A stretch of 64,000 nt of DNA, from assembly GCF_040451425.1 (NCBI RefSeq), contig NZ_CP144374.1, forward strand, positions 186,001 to 250,000, read 5' to 3'. Both the position numbers and the translations under genes were made by a program. Numbering within the stretch: position 1 is the stretch's first letter; each line of letters opens with the position of its first letter. The notes beneath the pieces were generated by a model. It was given only the letters and a program-made list of their open reading frames with translations. It did no database searches and was not told the DNA's origin. The stretch is from Thermodesulfovibrio sp. 3462-1 (GTDB lineage Bacteria; Nitrospirota; Thermodesulfovibrionia; Thermodesulfovibrionales; Thermodesulfovibrionaceae). Of the stretch, positions 27,431 to 36,375 are shown one piece after another.

Positions 27431-27454
27431 AAAATATGATTTAAATCATATTTT
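27431..27454. promoter_or_regulatory. FNR/CRP-family operator of hcp
   Basis: A perfect 24-base palindrome whose core reads ATGAT-TTAA-ATCAT, the TGAT-N4-ATCA pattern of FNR/HcpR-type sites. Its centre is at 27442.5. A TAAAAT hexamer at 27472-27477 predicts transcription from about 27484, which places the palindrome at -41.5, the standard position for class II activation. Confidence 0.75.
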
Positions 27455-27471
27455 TTGCTGATTAAATAGAG

Positions 27472-27477
27472 TAAAAT
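27472..27477 (+). promoter_or_regulatory. -10 element of hcp
   Basis: TAAAAT lies at the distance from the palindrome expected for a class II FNR/CRP promoter. The -35 box is replaced by the operator, as is usual. The leader to hcp would be about 27 bases and ends with AGGAGG. Confidence 0.55.
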
Positions 27478-27510
27478 TAGTTATAAAAATACTTCTTAGG
27501 AGGTTTATCT

Positions 27511-29127
27511 ATGTTTTGTAGACAATGTGAACAAACAGCAAATCAGGTAGCATGCACAAAACTGGGTGTATGTGGGAAACAGCCAGATACAGCGTATCTT
27601 CAAGATTTGTTAATCTACTGCCTTCAGGGACTTTCTACTTATGCAAAGGAAGCACTGAGGGAAAACAGGCTGGACAACAAAGTTAAAAGATTTACTGTTG
27701 AAGCTCTCTTTGCAACACTGACAAATGTTAATTTTGATTCTGAAGCAATAAGAAATTTTATCAATGAAGCAGTAAAAATCAGGGAAGAACTAAAAAAGAA
27801 AGGCTATAACGTTAAGGAAACAGATGCCTGTCGCATATTTCCTGTTGATTCAATGGAAGAACTGGTAAAGCAGGGCGAAGAGGCAAATAGAAAGTTATTC
27901 CAGAATTCTTCAGATGCTGACATCCAATCGCTTAAAGAGACTACTCTTTATGCAATAAAAGGAATCGCAGCCTATGCTGACCATGCAGCAATTCTTGGAA
28001 AAGAAGATGACTCTGTCTACGCCTTTATTTATGATGCCCTTGATGCCATGCAGAGAGACGGAGATATGAATTACTGGCTTAATATGGTTTTGAAAGCCGG
28101 AGAGGTTAATCTAAAAACAATGGAACTGCTTGATGCTGCCAACACTGGCAAATACGGACATCCTATTCCTACAGCAGTTCCACTGGGTTATAAAAAAGGC
28201 AAGGCAATTGTGGTCTCTGGTCATGACCTGAGAGACCTTGAGCTTCTTTTACAACAGACAGAAGGAAAAGGTATATATATTTATACCCACGGAGAGATGC
28301 TTCCCTGTCATGGATATCCTGAACTGAAGAAATATAAGCATTTTTATGGACATTACGGCACAGCATGGCAGAACCAGCAGAAGGAATTTGCTCAGTTTCC
28401 TGGAGCAATTTTAATGACCACTAATTGCATTATAAAGCCACAGGAGTCCTACAAAGATAGAATCTTCACAACAGGTGTTGTTGGCTGGCCAGGGGTAAAG
28501 CACATTGAAGATAAAGATTTTACTCCAGTAATTGAAAAGGCGCTTGAATTGCCAGGTTTTCCAGAAGACAGGGAAGGAAAAACCGTAATGGTAGGCTTTG
28601 CAAGAAATGCTGTTTTAAGCTTTGCTGAAAAGGTAATTGAGCTTGTTAAAGCTGGTAAAATAAGACATTTCTTCCTTGTTGGTGGTTGTGATGGTGCAAA
28701 ACCAGGCAGAAGCTATTACACAGAGTTTGTTGAAAAATCTCCGAAAGACACCGTTATTCTTACTCTTGCCTGTGGTAAATTCAGATTTTTTGATAAAGAA
28801 CTTGGTTCAATTGAAGGAATTCCAAGACTTCTTGATGTGGGTCAATGCAATGATGCCTATTCAGCAATTCAGATAGCTCTGGCACTTTCAAAGGCTTTCA
28901 ATGTAAGTGTAAACGAGCTTCCACTTTCTTTAATCCTTTCTTGGTTTGAACAGAAAGCAGTTGCAATTCTTACAACACTGCTTTATCTCGGTATTAAAAA
29001 TATTCGTCTTGGGCCAAGCCTTCCTGCCTTTGTAAGTCCTAATGTTTTGAAAGTTCTTGTTGATAATTTTAGTATAAAAACAATCAAAACAGCGGATGAA
29101 GACTTAAAAGAAATACTGGGATCATAA
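27511..29127 (+). CDS. hcp: hydroxylamine reductase / hybrid cluster protein
   Basis: A 538-residue cytoplasmic iron-sulfur enzyme. Hcp reduces nitric oxide and hydroxylamine and protects anaerobes from nitrosative stress. The N-terminal cysteines (MFCRQCEQT, then C15 and GVCG) bind the [4Fe-4S] cluster in the CxxC pattern of anaerobe-type Hcp. Ligands of the hybrid cluster are visible as THGEMLPCHGYP, MTTNCIIKP, GGCDGAKPGR, TLACGKFRF and DVGQCNDAY. Length and all signature motifs are normal. AGGAGG lies 12 bases before the ATG. The FNR-type palindrome upstream fits HcpR/FNR control. No reductase gene (hcr) follows. Confidence 0.96.
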   Translation: MFCRQCEQTANQVACTKLGVCGKQPDTAYLQDLLIYCLQGLSTYAKEALRENRLDNKVKRFTVEALFATLTNVNFDSEAIRNFINEAVKIREELKKKGYNVKETDACRIFPVDSMEELVKQGEEANRKLFQNSSDADIQSLKETTLYAIKGIAAYADHAAILGKEDDSVYAFIYDALDAMQRDGDMNYWLNMVLKAGEVNLKTMELLDAANTGKYGHPIPTAVPLGYKKGKAIVVSGHDLRDLELLLQQTEGKGIYIYTHGEMLPCHGYPELKKYKHFYGHYGTAWQNQQKEFAQFPGAILMTTNCIIKPQESYKDRIFTTGVVGWPGVKHIEDKDFTPVIEKALELPGFPEDREGKTVMVGFARNAVLSFAEKVIELVKAGKIRHFFLVGGCDGAKPGRSYYTEFVEKSPKDTVILTLACGKFRFFDKELGSIEGIPRLLDVGQCNDAYSAIQIALALSKAFNVSVNELPLSLILSWFEQKAVAILTTLLYLGIKNIRLGPSLPAFVSPNVLKVLVDNFSIKTIKTADEDLKEILGS

Positions 29128-29192
29128 AAATGCGATAAAGGAAAAAACTGTCTTTCGCTTTTCCTTAGAGGTTGGTTTACAATTCTGCACTT

Positions 29193-29235
29193 GACCTTTT
29201 CTTCAAAAAGTCAAAGACTTTTTGGAGAAAAGGTC
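29193..29235. terminator. long hairpin between hcp and mlaF (possible bidirectional terminator)
   Basis: A 20-base arm starting GACCTTTTCTTC and a complementary arm ending GAGAAAAGGTC enclose a 3-base loop. Only one position is mismatched, and it would be a G-U pair in RNA. It lies between the convergent ends of hcp and mlaF. T-runs after the hairpin are weak, so it may act through structure or be part of a repeated element. Confidence 0.65.
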
Positions 29236-29258
29236 TCTGTTTTGTTGGCTGAGTATTG

Positions 29259-29996
29259 CTAAACTTTAAAAAATAGCTCTTTTATGAAATCCTTTACAGC
29301 AGGAATTTTGGTTTTAATAAGTTCTTCTTTATTGCCATCAAATACGATATATCCATCTTTAAGAAAAATAAATCTATTGCAGAGTTGCCATGCTATATAA
29401 ACTACATGAGTTATTATCATGAAACCTATATTTTCTCTGTCTGCTAAATCTTTAATCAGCTGAATAATTCTTTCAGAATTGATGGGATCAAGTCCTGCGG
29501 TTGGCTCATCATATAAAAACATCTTTGTTTTTCCAACTGCCAGGGCACGGGCAATGGCTACTCTACGGTGCATACCTCCGCTGAGTTGTTCTGGCATAAG
29601 TTCCTCTGCATCTTCAACTCCTACGCGTTTGAGCAATTCCCTTACCCTGCGATAAATTTCTTTATCAGGAAGCTTTAAAAGTTCTCTCATGAAAAAAGCT
29701 ACATTTTCCTTTACAGGTAAAGAATCAAAAAGAGCACCTTCCTGAAAAACAATGCTAAATTTTCTTCTTATGGGAATAAGTTCTTCTTCACTTAGTCTGG
29801 TTATATCAATGCCATCAATTATAATTTTTCCTTTATCTGGAGTGATTAAACCCAGAATTAATTTTAAAATGGTTGTTTTTCCCCCACCGCTTTCACCAAG
29901 AACAGCTATTCGCTCATCAAATTTTGCAGTAAAGCTTACACCTTTGAGCACTTCTCTGTCTCCGTAAGAGAACCATACATCATCAAAGATTATCAT
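29259..29996 (-). CDS. mlaF: MlaF-type ABC transporter ATPase
   Basis: A 245-residue ATP-binding subunit of an MCE-type lipid transporter that moves phospholipids between the two membranes. Walker A GESGGGKTTILKL is at about 36, the Q-loop and signature LSGGMHRRVAIARAL at about 138, Walker B MFLYDEPTAGLDP at about 160, and the H-loop ITHVV at about 198. The GMHRR form of the signature is typical of MlaF. Its ATG overlaps the permease stop by 4 bases. Confidence 0.88.
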   Translation of the reverse strand: MIIFDDVWFSYGDREVLKGVSFTAKFDERIAVLGESGGGKTTILKLILGLITPDKGKIIIDGIDITRLSEEELIPIRRKFSIVFQEGALFDSLPVKENVAFFMRELLKLPDKEIYRRVRELLKRVGVEDAEELMPEQLSGGMHRRVAIARALAVGKTKMFLYDEPTAGLDPINSERIIQLIKDLADRENIGFMIITHVVYIAWQLCNRFIFLKDGYIVFDGNKEELIKTKIPAVKDFIKELFFKV

Positions 29997-30769
29997 ACAG
30001 TAAACCCCAGTGCATAGAGTAAAGTTCTTGTTAGTATAAAATCAGTTGCGATTACAACAACAATTGATGTAACAACTGCTTTTGTGGTTGACCTTCTTAA
30101 TCCTTTTGCACCTCCTCGGGTTGTAAGCCCGTAAAAACAGCTTATACAAGAGATAAGATACCCGAATATAAAAGGTTTTATTGAACCGGAGAAGACATTT
30201 TGAAAATTTAATTCTCTGATAATGCTTGACCAGTAAAAGGAACCACTCTGATTACTGACAAAAACTGCTATGTAGTAGCCTCCAAAAAGACAGACGAGGT
30301 CTCCTATTATTGTAAGACATGGAAGCATTATAACTGAGGCAATTACTCTTGGAATCACAACTTTTCTAACTGGATCAATTCCGTAGACTCTTAAGGTGTC
30401 TATTTGATGCCCAAGAATCATTGAGCCAATTTCTGCAGTCTGCCCAGCACCAACTCTGCCTATAAAGACCAGTGCTGTTACAAGGGGACCAATTTCTCTT
30501 ATCACTGCAATTCCTACAATTTTACCTGTATACATTTTTAATCCAAGCCTGCTGAGCTCTGCACTTAGTTGAAGACTTAGTGCCATTCCTACAAACAGAC
30601 ATACCAGAGATATAATAAAAACAGAAGCAGAGCCAGCATATTCCATCTGCTCAATTATTTCATCAAAATAAATAGGTTTTTTAAAAAGTTTTAAAATAGA
30701 ATTTATGCAGACAAAATAGAAATCCTGCAAGTCTGCCAGTGTTTTTTTTACCTTGCTATCTTTTCTCAT
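29993..30769 (-). CDS. mlaE: MlaE-type ABC transporter permease
   Basis: A 258-residue inner-membrane permease of the MlaE/YrbE family. It has the EQMEYAGSASVFIISLVCLFVGM start, the coupling segment VIREIGPLVTALVFIGRVGAGQTAEIGSM and five or six membrane helices. The ATG at 30769 (MRKDSK) is preferred to an upstream TTG. mlaE and mlaF form a two-gene unit; the substrate-binding MlaD and MlaC genes are not adjacent. Confidence 0.88.
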   Translation of the reverse strand: MRKDSKVKKTLADLQDFYFVCINSILKLFKKPIYFDEIIEQMEYAGSASVFIISLVCLFVGMALSLQLSAELSRLGLKMYTGKIVGIAVIREIGPLVTALVFIGRVGAGQTAEIGSMILGHQIDTLRVYGIDPVRKVVIPRVIASVIMLPCLTIIGDLVCLFGGYYIAVFVSNQSGSFYWSSIIRELNFQNVFSGSIKPFIFGYLISCISCFYGLTTRGGAKGLRRSTTKAVVTSIVVVIATDFILTRTLLYALGFTV

Positions 30770-30836
30770 AAGGCGTAACAATATCTTAACATAAAGAGTT
30801 TATAATAGAATAAAACAAAATCAGAGGAGGTGTAGT

Positions 30837-31421
30837 ATGTCTAAAAAAATTTTAATGATTGTTGGCGATTTTGTGGAAGACTATGAAGCAATGGTGCCGT
30901 TTCAGATGCTTAAGATGGTGGGACATACTGTTCATGCAGTTTGTCCAGGGAAAAAAGCAGGTGAGACTGTAAAAACTGCTGTGCATGATTTTGAAGGAGA
31001 TCAGACATATACAGAAAAAAGAGGTCATAATTTTATGTTAAATGCTGATTTTGAGAAAATTAAACCTGAAAATTACGATGCCCTTGTAATTCCAGGTGGA
31101 AGAGCTCCTGAATATCTGAGGCTTAACGATAAAGTATTAGAAATAGTAAAACATTTTGTTGAATCTGATAAACCTGTAGCTGCTATATGTCATGGAATTC
31201 AGCTTTTGACTGCTGCCAATGTTATAAAAGGCAGAACTCTTACTGCCTATCCAGCAGTAAAAGCAGAAATTTTACTTGCCGGTGGAAAATGGTGTGAGGT
31301 GAATGCTACGTTTTCAAATGCCTGTGTAGACGGTAATATTGTAACTGCACCTGCCTGGCCAGCTCATCCAGAATGGATAAGAAAATTTCTTGAGCTTCTC
31401 GGCACAGAAATAAAAGCTTAA
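30837..31421 (+). CDS. DJ-1/PfpI family protein
   Basis: A 194-residue member of the class I glutamine amidotransferase-like superfamily. The nucleophile-elbow cysteine is in [10 protein letters not shown] at about 117, with the conserved glutamate in the DFVEDYE segment near 14. Relatives include protein deglycases, glyoxalases and the protease PfpI, so the exact activity cannot be read from sequence. GGAGG lies just before the ATG, and a TATAAT at 30801-30806 is a likely -10 box. The gene is divergent from mlaE and its end overlaps the helicase gene at 31418 by 4 bases. Confidence 0.85.
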   Translation: MSKKILMIVGDFVEDYEAMVPFQMLKMVGHTVHAVCPGKKAGETVKTAVHDFEGDQTYTEKRGHNFMLNADFEKIKPENYDALVIPGGRAPEYLRLNDKVLEIVKHFVESDKPVAAICHGIQLLTAANVIKGRTLTAYPAVKAEILLAGGKWCEVNATFSNACVDGNIVTAPAWPAHPEWIRKFLELLGTEIKA

Positions 31422-33076
31422 AAAAGACCTTTTTGCATTGGTCCGGTTCTGTCTGCCCGGACCTTTTTTATCTGTATGTATTCTGCTGGTATATCTTTAA
31501 GAAAAGAAGAAACAGACAGAGGTATTTTTTTGCCGTTGATAACTCTTTGCCTTGAATGAATAAGTATTAAATCATCCATTGCTCGGGTCATTCCAACATA
31601 AAAGAGTCTTCTTTCTTCCTCTATGTCAATATCAGGTGCCATAGTGTAAGGGATAAGACCTTCATCAAAACCTGCAATGAAGACAATGGGAAATTCAAGA
31701 CCTTTTGAACTGTGCAGAGTAAGGAGGCTTACTGCATTAAGGTTTTCTGGAAAAAGATCAATAGGTGTCAGTGCTGAAATTTCATCAATGAATGCCTGAA
31801 TCTGCTCTATGAGTTTGCCATTTTTATATGCTCTTGCAATGTTGCTCAACATAAAGATTTCTATGTCTGACAAATCTTCATAGCTTCCAGATGATTCAAG
31901 AAAGTCCTTTAATGGCATATTTGTAAAAAGTTTTTCCGATGAGTTAGTCATTGCTTCAGTAAGTTTTCTTATTATTGAAGATATCCAGTGATCTGCATCT
32001 TTCTTTATTGTTTTCACGGGGATTCCTTCTTTTTTTAAAAAATCCTTAATGATTTTCAGCTGATTATTTGTTCTTGTAAGAACTGCAAAACTTGAAAAAC
32101 TATAAGATGTTTCTTCTTTATTTTTATAGAGTTCTGTAAAATCTGTTGCACCAAGCCTTGACTTTATTTCTTTAACAATGGTTTTGGCTTCCTCATATTC
32201 GTCCTCAACTTCAAAAAGGATTAGAGGAGATTTTATTTCTCTTGTAGCTTCAATTCTTTTAGAAAACCTTTTTGTATTAGCTGTGATAAACTTATTTGAA
32301 GCTTCTATTATATTTTTTTGCGAACGATAATTAAGAGATAGATTTATAAGAGTTAAATCTGGAAAATCTGAAGGTAATTTTAAAAAAAGTTCAATTTCTG
32401 AGCCTCTGAAAGAATAAATAGCCTGGTCAGGATCGCCAAATACTGCAAGACAGCCATCTTGCTTAAGAAGTCCTATTATAAGTTCATACTGAATCTTATT
32501 TATGTCCTGAAATTCATCAACAATTATATAAGAAAAGAGAGCTGGAATCTCTTTTTTATTGATTAATTCAAGAGTTTTTAGCAATAGGTCATCAAAATCA
32601 AGAAGATTAAGCTGTCTCTTTTTTTCTTCGTATTTTTCATAGACTGGTAAAATTTTTTCATCCAGAGGGACACCTGTATTTTTGAATTTTGTTATTTTTT
32701 CAATTGCTTTATCAGCATTTTTCCCATATAAATCAGAGATTATTTCTTTCTGTTTTGTCCTTGTGCATAATTGAAAATGCTTTTGTTTATCTGGTAAAAA
32801 TTCCTTTAAAAGTTTTAGGCACAAAAGATGAAAGGTGCCAATAAAAGGTGTGTTTTCTTTTTGTCTCAAGCTATTTATAACTCTCTGCTTCATTTCAATG
32901 GCTGCTTTTTGTGTGAAAGTAAGGGCTGCAATTTCTTGAGGATTTATGCCCTGTTGCAATAGATTAATAATTTTTGCAGTAATTGTAAGGGTTTTTCCAG
33001 TTCCTGGACCTGCTAAAACACAGCAGATTTTGTCGTTAGTTTCTGCTGCTATTTTTTGATTTCTGTTAAGATTCAT
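31418..33076 (-). CDS. UvrD/Rep-type superfamily 1A helicase, compact
   Basis: A 552-residue DNA helicase. Q-motif [10 protein letters not shown] and Walker [11 protein letters not shown] lie in the first 35 residues; motif [16 protein letters not shown] at about 183; motif [15 protein letters not shown] at about 214; motif [11 protein letters not shown]; motif [20 protein letters not shown] at about 446; motif [17 protein letters not shown] at about 488. It is about 100-150 residues shorter than UvrD or PcrA, mostly through smaller 1B/2B insertions. Its ATG directly follows the endoQ stop, so the two should be co-translated and may act together in repair of deaminated DNA. It is probably not the cell's main UvrD. 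Confidence 0.88.
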   Translation of the reverse strand: MNLNRNQKIAAETNDKICCVLAGPGTGKTLTITAKIINLLQQGINPQEIAALTFTQKAAIEMKQRVINSLRQKENTPFIGTFHLLCLKLLKEFLPDKQKHFQLCTRTKQKEIISDLYGKNADKAIEKITKFKNTGVPLDEKILPVYEKYEEKKRQLNLLDFDDLLLKTLELINKKEIPALFSYIIVDEFQDINKIQYELIIGLLKQDGCLAVFGDPDQAIYSFRGSEIELFLKLPSDFPDLTLINLSLNYRSQKNIIEASNKFITANTKRFSKRIEATREIKSPLILFEVEDEYEEAKTIVKEIKSRLGATDFTELYKNKEETSYSFSSFAVLTRTNNQLKIIKDFLKKEGIPVKTIKKDADHWISSIIRKLTEAMTNSSEKLFTNMPLKDFLESSGSYEDLSDIEIFMLSNIARAYKNGKLIEQIQAFIDEISALTPIDLFPENLNAVSLLTLHSSKGLEFPIVFIAGFDEGLIPYTMAPDIDIEEERRLFYVGMTRAMDDLILIHSRQRVINGKKIPLSVSSFLKDIPAEYIQIKKVRADRTGPMQKGLF

Positions 33077-34339
33077 TTAAAAAAGGATTGCCTGCCCTTT
33101 AATTTCAGTTTCAATAGATTCACCGAAAACTTTTATTCTACCATATGCTCCATCATATCCAGCTTCTACATAAACTTTGCCTTCTCTCATTCTTTCAATT
33201 GCCTCTGCCAGTTTAGAATCAAATTTTTCAATTTCTTTTAAATCTTTGTGTAAAAGTATATTATATTCACTTCCGAGTTTATAAAGGGCTTTCATATATG
33301 TGTCAAATACTGATTTAGACTGGGTAGAACTATTTTTTATTTCAGCAATTATTTCAGATAAAGGGATTATAGATTTAAAAGGAAGTGCTTGTGGTGGTTT
33401 AAATCCTTCAGGCCTGTCTGAAAGAACTTCAACTCTGTGCATTACTCCAACAGTAACTTTTTTCCCGCATACAGGGCATAGATAGTTTCTTTTTATTGTC
33501 TCTTTTGGTGAAAGTCTTACTCCGCATGATCTGTGTCCATCATAATGATATTTCCCTTCTTCAGGGAAAAACTCTACAGTGCCAAGAAATCCCTTGCGTA
33601 TCTTTATTGCTTCGGTAATCGCATTGTAGTTCATCTCAGTGTCAAAGATGTTTGCTTCTCTTCCAATTTTTGTAGGTGAATGGGCATCAGAATTTGAAAC
33701 AAGAAGTACTCTGTCAAGCTCACTAAGACGCCAGTTCATTGGTGGATCTGAACTCAGGCCTGTTTCAATTGCATAGATGTAAGGAGTAAGTTCTTCAAAG
33801 CATTCACTGAGGCTGTCAAACCCTGACTGAGAACCAAACACGGAAAAATGAGGAGTCCATGCATGGGCTGGAATTATCATTGAAGATGGTGAAATGTCAA
33901 TGATAATTTTCATTACTTCCTTCGCATCAACTCCAAGAATGGGTCTTCCATCTGAACCAAGACTTCCTATTTGAGATAAGGCATGATTTATTTTTGTAAC
34001 ATCCCTTAATGATGGTGATAAAATTAAAAGATGAATTTTCCTTAATTTATTATTTTTTTGATAAATGCAGCTTATTTCAGAGGAAAGGATAAAAAATATA
34101 TCCTCTTTGCAGGAATCGGGTACATCAAGGCGATATTGTTTTTTCAGGGTAAAAAGTCCATTTCCTTCCTCATTTAATTTTTTTTCTATTTCCCTGAGCC
34201 ATTCTGGATGGGTGAAATCACCTGTCCCAATTAGTTTTATACCTTTGAGCTGAGCCCACTGTTCAATTACTTCAGGAATCATTTCTTTGCTTGTTGCTCT
34301 GGAGAATCTGGAATGAATATGAAGATCAGCGTAGAACAT
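33077..34339 (-). CDS. PHP-domain endonuclease Q homologue
   Basis: A 420-residue protein of the TIGR00375/EndoQ type. EndoQ in archaea and some bacteria cuts 5' of deaminated bases (uracil, hypoxanthine, xanthine) and abasic sites. The PHP metal site is visible as YADLHIHSRFS at residues 3-13, GTGDFTHPEW at about 38, a histidine in IPAHAWTPHFSVFG at about 156, and SNSDAHSP at about 213. The C-terminal part has a Cys4-type zinc motif: CGVRLSP and CPVCGKKVTVG at about 270-290. The gene overlaps its upstream neighbour by 14 bases and abuts the helicase gene. Activity on deaminated DNA is inferred from family. Confidence 0.85.
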   Translation of the reverse strand: MFYADLHIHSRFSRATSKEMIPEVIEQWAQLKGIKLIGTGDFTHPEWLREIEKKLNEEGNGLFTLKKQYRLDVPDSCKEDIFFILSSEISCIYQKNNKLRKIHLLILSPSLRDVTKINHALSQIGSLGSDGRPILGVDAKEVMKIIIDISPSSMIIPAHAWTPHFSVFGSQSGFDSLSECFEELTPYIYAIETGLSSDPPMNWRLSELDRVLLVSNSDAHSPTKIGREANIFDTEMNYNAITEAIKIRKGFLGTVEFFPEEGKYHYDGHRSCGVRLSPKETIKRNYLCPVCGKKVTVGVMHRVEVLSDRPEGFKPPQALPFKSIIPLSEIIAEIKNSSTQSKSVFDTYMKALYKLGSEYNILLHKDLKEIEKFDSKLAEAIERMREGKVYVEAGYDGAYGRIKVFGESIETEIKGQAILF

Positions 34340-35003
34340 TTATTAGAATAACATCCAGTTCTTGAGCTTTTTTTATGGCACCCTGTGTTTTTTCTTTGCA
34401 GACCACAACAGCTACTGTGTCAGTATCTGTAGCTTTTTTAAAAATCTGGGCTCTTCTATAAGCCCTTTCTACATCTCTTTTATCAGCTTTTACAGAGGCT
34501 TCAGCGATTAGAAAAACTTTTTTTGCTGGGTCTTCTGTTAAAACTCCTGTTGCAACAAGGTCAACATCAAGAGCATCCTGTCTTTCTTCGAAGGTAATTT
34601 TGTTTTCATCAAGGGCGTCATCTAAAATTTCTGCATACTTTTCAGCACTTAAGACCTTACATCTTCTTATAATATGACCAAAAAGTGACGGTGCCTTATC
34701 CTTTAATTTCATTTCAAACATGTCACCTTTAAGCATTCCAACATCATCCTTTAATACTTTTACATCCTGTTTAAGGACAGCCACATCCTGTTTAAGGACA
34801 GCCACATCTTCTTCTAATTTGTCTACTTTTTTCTTTAAAGGTTTAAATTCGTTTTCTATGAATTCCTCAAATTTTTTCGGTAGTTCAATGAGTTCAGTAG
34901 TTAAAATAAGTTGCCTCAGCTCTTCAAGCCATTCTGGATGAGTTTTGAGAACTCTGACAAGGTCGTGAAAAGTTTCAATTCTATCATTAGCTTTAACTTG
35001 CAT
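34326..35003 (-). CDS. coiled-coil protein with restriction-endonuclease-like C-terminal region
   Basis: A protein of about 225 residues. Residues 8-45 are helical; residues about 55-95 are a perfect-looking heptad coiled coil with repeated AVLKQDV units. The C-terminal 110 residues contain DVDLVATGVL and KVFLIAEASVKADKRDVERA, then VAVVVCKE, an arrangement of strand-D, strand-E and helix that recalls the PD-(D/E)xK fold of DUF3782-type proteins. The usual lysine after ExK is displaced (EASVK), so catalytic competence is uncertain. ATG at 35003 follows the plsC-type gene by 2 bases. It precedes endoQ in the same transcript, which suggests a link to DNA repair. Confidence 0.65.
   Translation of the reverse strand: MQVKANDRIETFHDLVRVLKTHPEWLEELRQLILTTELIELPKKFEEFIENEFKPLKKKVDKLEEDVAVLKQDVAVLKQDVKVLKDDVGMLKGDMFEMKLKDKAPSLFGHIIRRCKVLSAEKYAEILDDALDENKITFEERQDALDVDLVATGVLTEDPAKKVFLIAEASVKADKRDVERAYRRAQIFKKATDTDTVAVVVCKEKTQGAIKKAQELDVILINVLR
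34741..34812 (-). repeat. 21-base tandem repeats encoding coiled-coil heptads
   Basis: The plus-strand unit ACATCCTGTTTAAGGACAGCC occurs twice head to tail (from about 34761 and about 34782), with degenerate copies on both sides. Each copy encodes one heptad of the coiled coil (AVLKQDV). The two central units appear identical, pointing to recent expansion. Confidence 0.8.
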
Positions 35004-35005
35004 GA

Positions 35006-35713
35006 TCAATTATAACATTTTTTAAGAGAGTTTTCTATAAATTGAATGACCTGCATATGCTCCTTAAGTCCTTTATTTTCAACATAAAGGGGACTACCGA
35101 TGAAAAAACACACAGGTTTTGAAGGATCAATTTTACCAAAGTCTTTAAAAATTTTGCCTATTCCCCATGCATCTGTTCTTAAAGCTATAGGCACAGCGGG
35201 AACGTGAGCTTTTTTTGCAAGCTTTATTCCAAGAGTGTTGAACTTTATTGGGTCAAAAATAATCTCACGGGTTGCTTGAGGAAAGACGATTACAGATATT
35301 CCTTCCTGAAGCCTTTTTAATCCTTCAGTTATGACTACTTTATAGTCTTCTCTGGGATTTTTTCTTGTAACAGGAATTGGATTCAGAGCAGACAAAATCT
35401 TTCCAAAAAAGGGATAGTTAAGCAAAGATTTCTTCACTACAAAAGTTACTCTGAATTCTTTCCCAATTACACCGGGAAGAACCAGTGTTTCAAGGGTGCT
35501 CATGTGATTTGCTATAAAAACACATGGAGATTTTAAATTTTTGAGGTTTTCTTTACCTGTAATGGTGATTTTACAACCTACATTTCTTATCATATCAAGA
35601 ATTTTTAAACCATCAATTACCAATTCTTCATAGCTGTATTTACCTTTGTTTGCCTTGATTGCGCTTAGAATTATTTTTTTTATTACATTTGTATGTATTG
35701 TGAGTGTAATCAT
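35006..35713 (-). CDS. 1-acyl-glycerol-3-phosphate acyltransferase-like protein
   Basis: A 235-residue PlsC-family acyltransferase, probably at the inner membrane. The catalytic HX4D motif appears as ANHMSTLET at about 68, a variant with E instead of D at the last position when counted H-M-S-T-L-E, and the PQATRE segment at about 146 corresponds to the EGTR motif with changes. KNPREDYK and VPVTRK-like motifs follow the family. It sits just downstream of plsY-queC and may transfer a second acyl chain in phospholipid or ornithine-lipid synthesis. The altered HX4D and EGTR motifs make the substrate uncertain. Confidence 0.75.
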   Translation of the reverse strand: MITLTIHTNVIKKIILSAIKANKGKYSYEELVIDGLKILDMIRNVGCKITITGKENLKNLKSPCVFIANHMSTLETLVLPGVIGKEFRVTFVVKKSLLNYPFFGKILSALNPIPVTRKNPREDYKVVITEGLKRLQEGISVIVFPQATREIIFDPIKFNTLGIKLAKKAHVPAVPIALRTDAWGIGKIFKDFGKIDPSKPVCFFIGSPLYVENKGLKEHMQVIQFIENSLKKCYN

Positions 35714-36375
35714 TTAAGCAAAGGATCTTTTATACCAGCTTCTTCAAAGGCTTTTAATCTAAACAAACAGCTTGGGCATTTAAGACATGGTTTTGGAGGA
35801 TCACCCTGTGGATCATAGCAACTCCATGTAAGAGAATAATCAAGCCCGAGTTCAATTCCTTTTTTAATTATTTCTGCTTTTGTAAGATAAAGAAGAGGAG
35901 CATGAATTTTAAACTGCAATTTGCCTTCTACTGAGATTTTTGTTGCAAGATTTGCCATGCGTTCAAAAGCTTGAAGATATTCGGGTCTACAATCAGGATA
36001 TCCAGAATAATCAACAACATTAGCACCTATAAAAATGAATGGTGCATTTAAAACTTCTGCCCATGCGAGGGCAAAACTCAGAAATATAGTATTACGGGCC
36101 GGAACATAGGTGACAGGAATTCCTTCCTGTGTTCCTGCTGGCACATCTATCTCTGATGTTAAAGCTGAACCTCCGATTTTTCTTAAATCAAAGGAAATGA
36201 TTAAATGCTCTTTTACTCCTATATGTTTTGCCACCTTTTTAGCAAAATCAAGCTCTATTCGATGTCTTTGAGCATAATCAAAGGAAATCGCATAACATTC
36301 AAATCCTTCATTTTTTGCTATGGCAAGTGTGGTAGATGAATCAATTCCTCCGCTTAAAAGCACAACAGCTTTCAT
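35710..36375 (-). CDS. queC: 7-cyano-7-deazaguanine synthase QueC
   Basis: A 221-residue ATP-dependent enzyme that turns 7-carboxy-7-deazaguanine into preQ0, the precursor of queuosine in tRNA. The PP-loop SGGIDSST is at residues 8-15. The C-terminal zinc site shows [18 protein letters not shown] as C-x10-CxxCxxC at about 190. Length and all motifs are standard. It is embedded among lipid genes with 4-base overlaps on both sides; other queuosine genes are not nearby. Confidence 0.95.
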   Translation of the reverse strand: MKAVVLLSGGIDSSTTLAIAKNEGFECYAISFDYAQRHRIELDFAKKVAKHIGVKEHLIISFDLRKIGGSALTSEIDVPAGTQEGIPVTYVPARNTIFLSFALAWAEVLNAPFIFIGANVVDYSGYPDCRPEYLQAFERMANLATKISVEGKLQFKIHAPLLYLTKAEIIKKGIELGLDYSLTWSCYDPQGDPPKPCLKCPSCLFRLKAFEEAGIKDPLLK

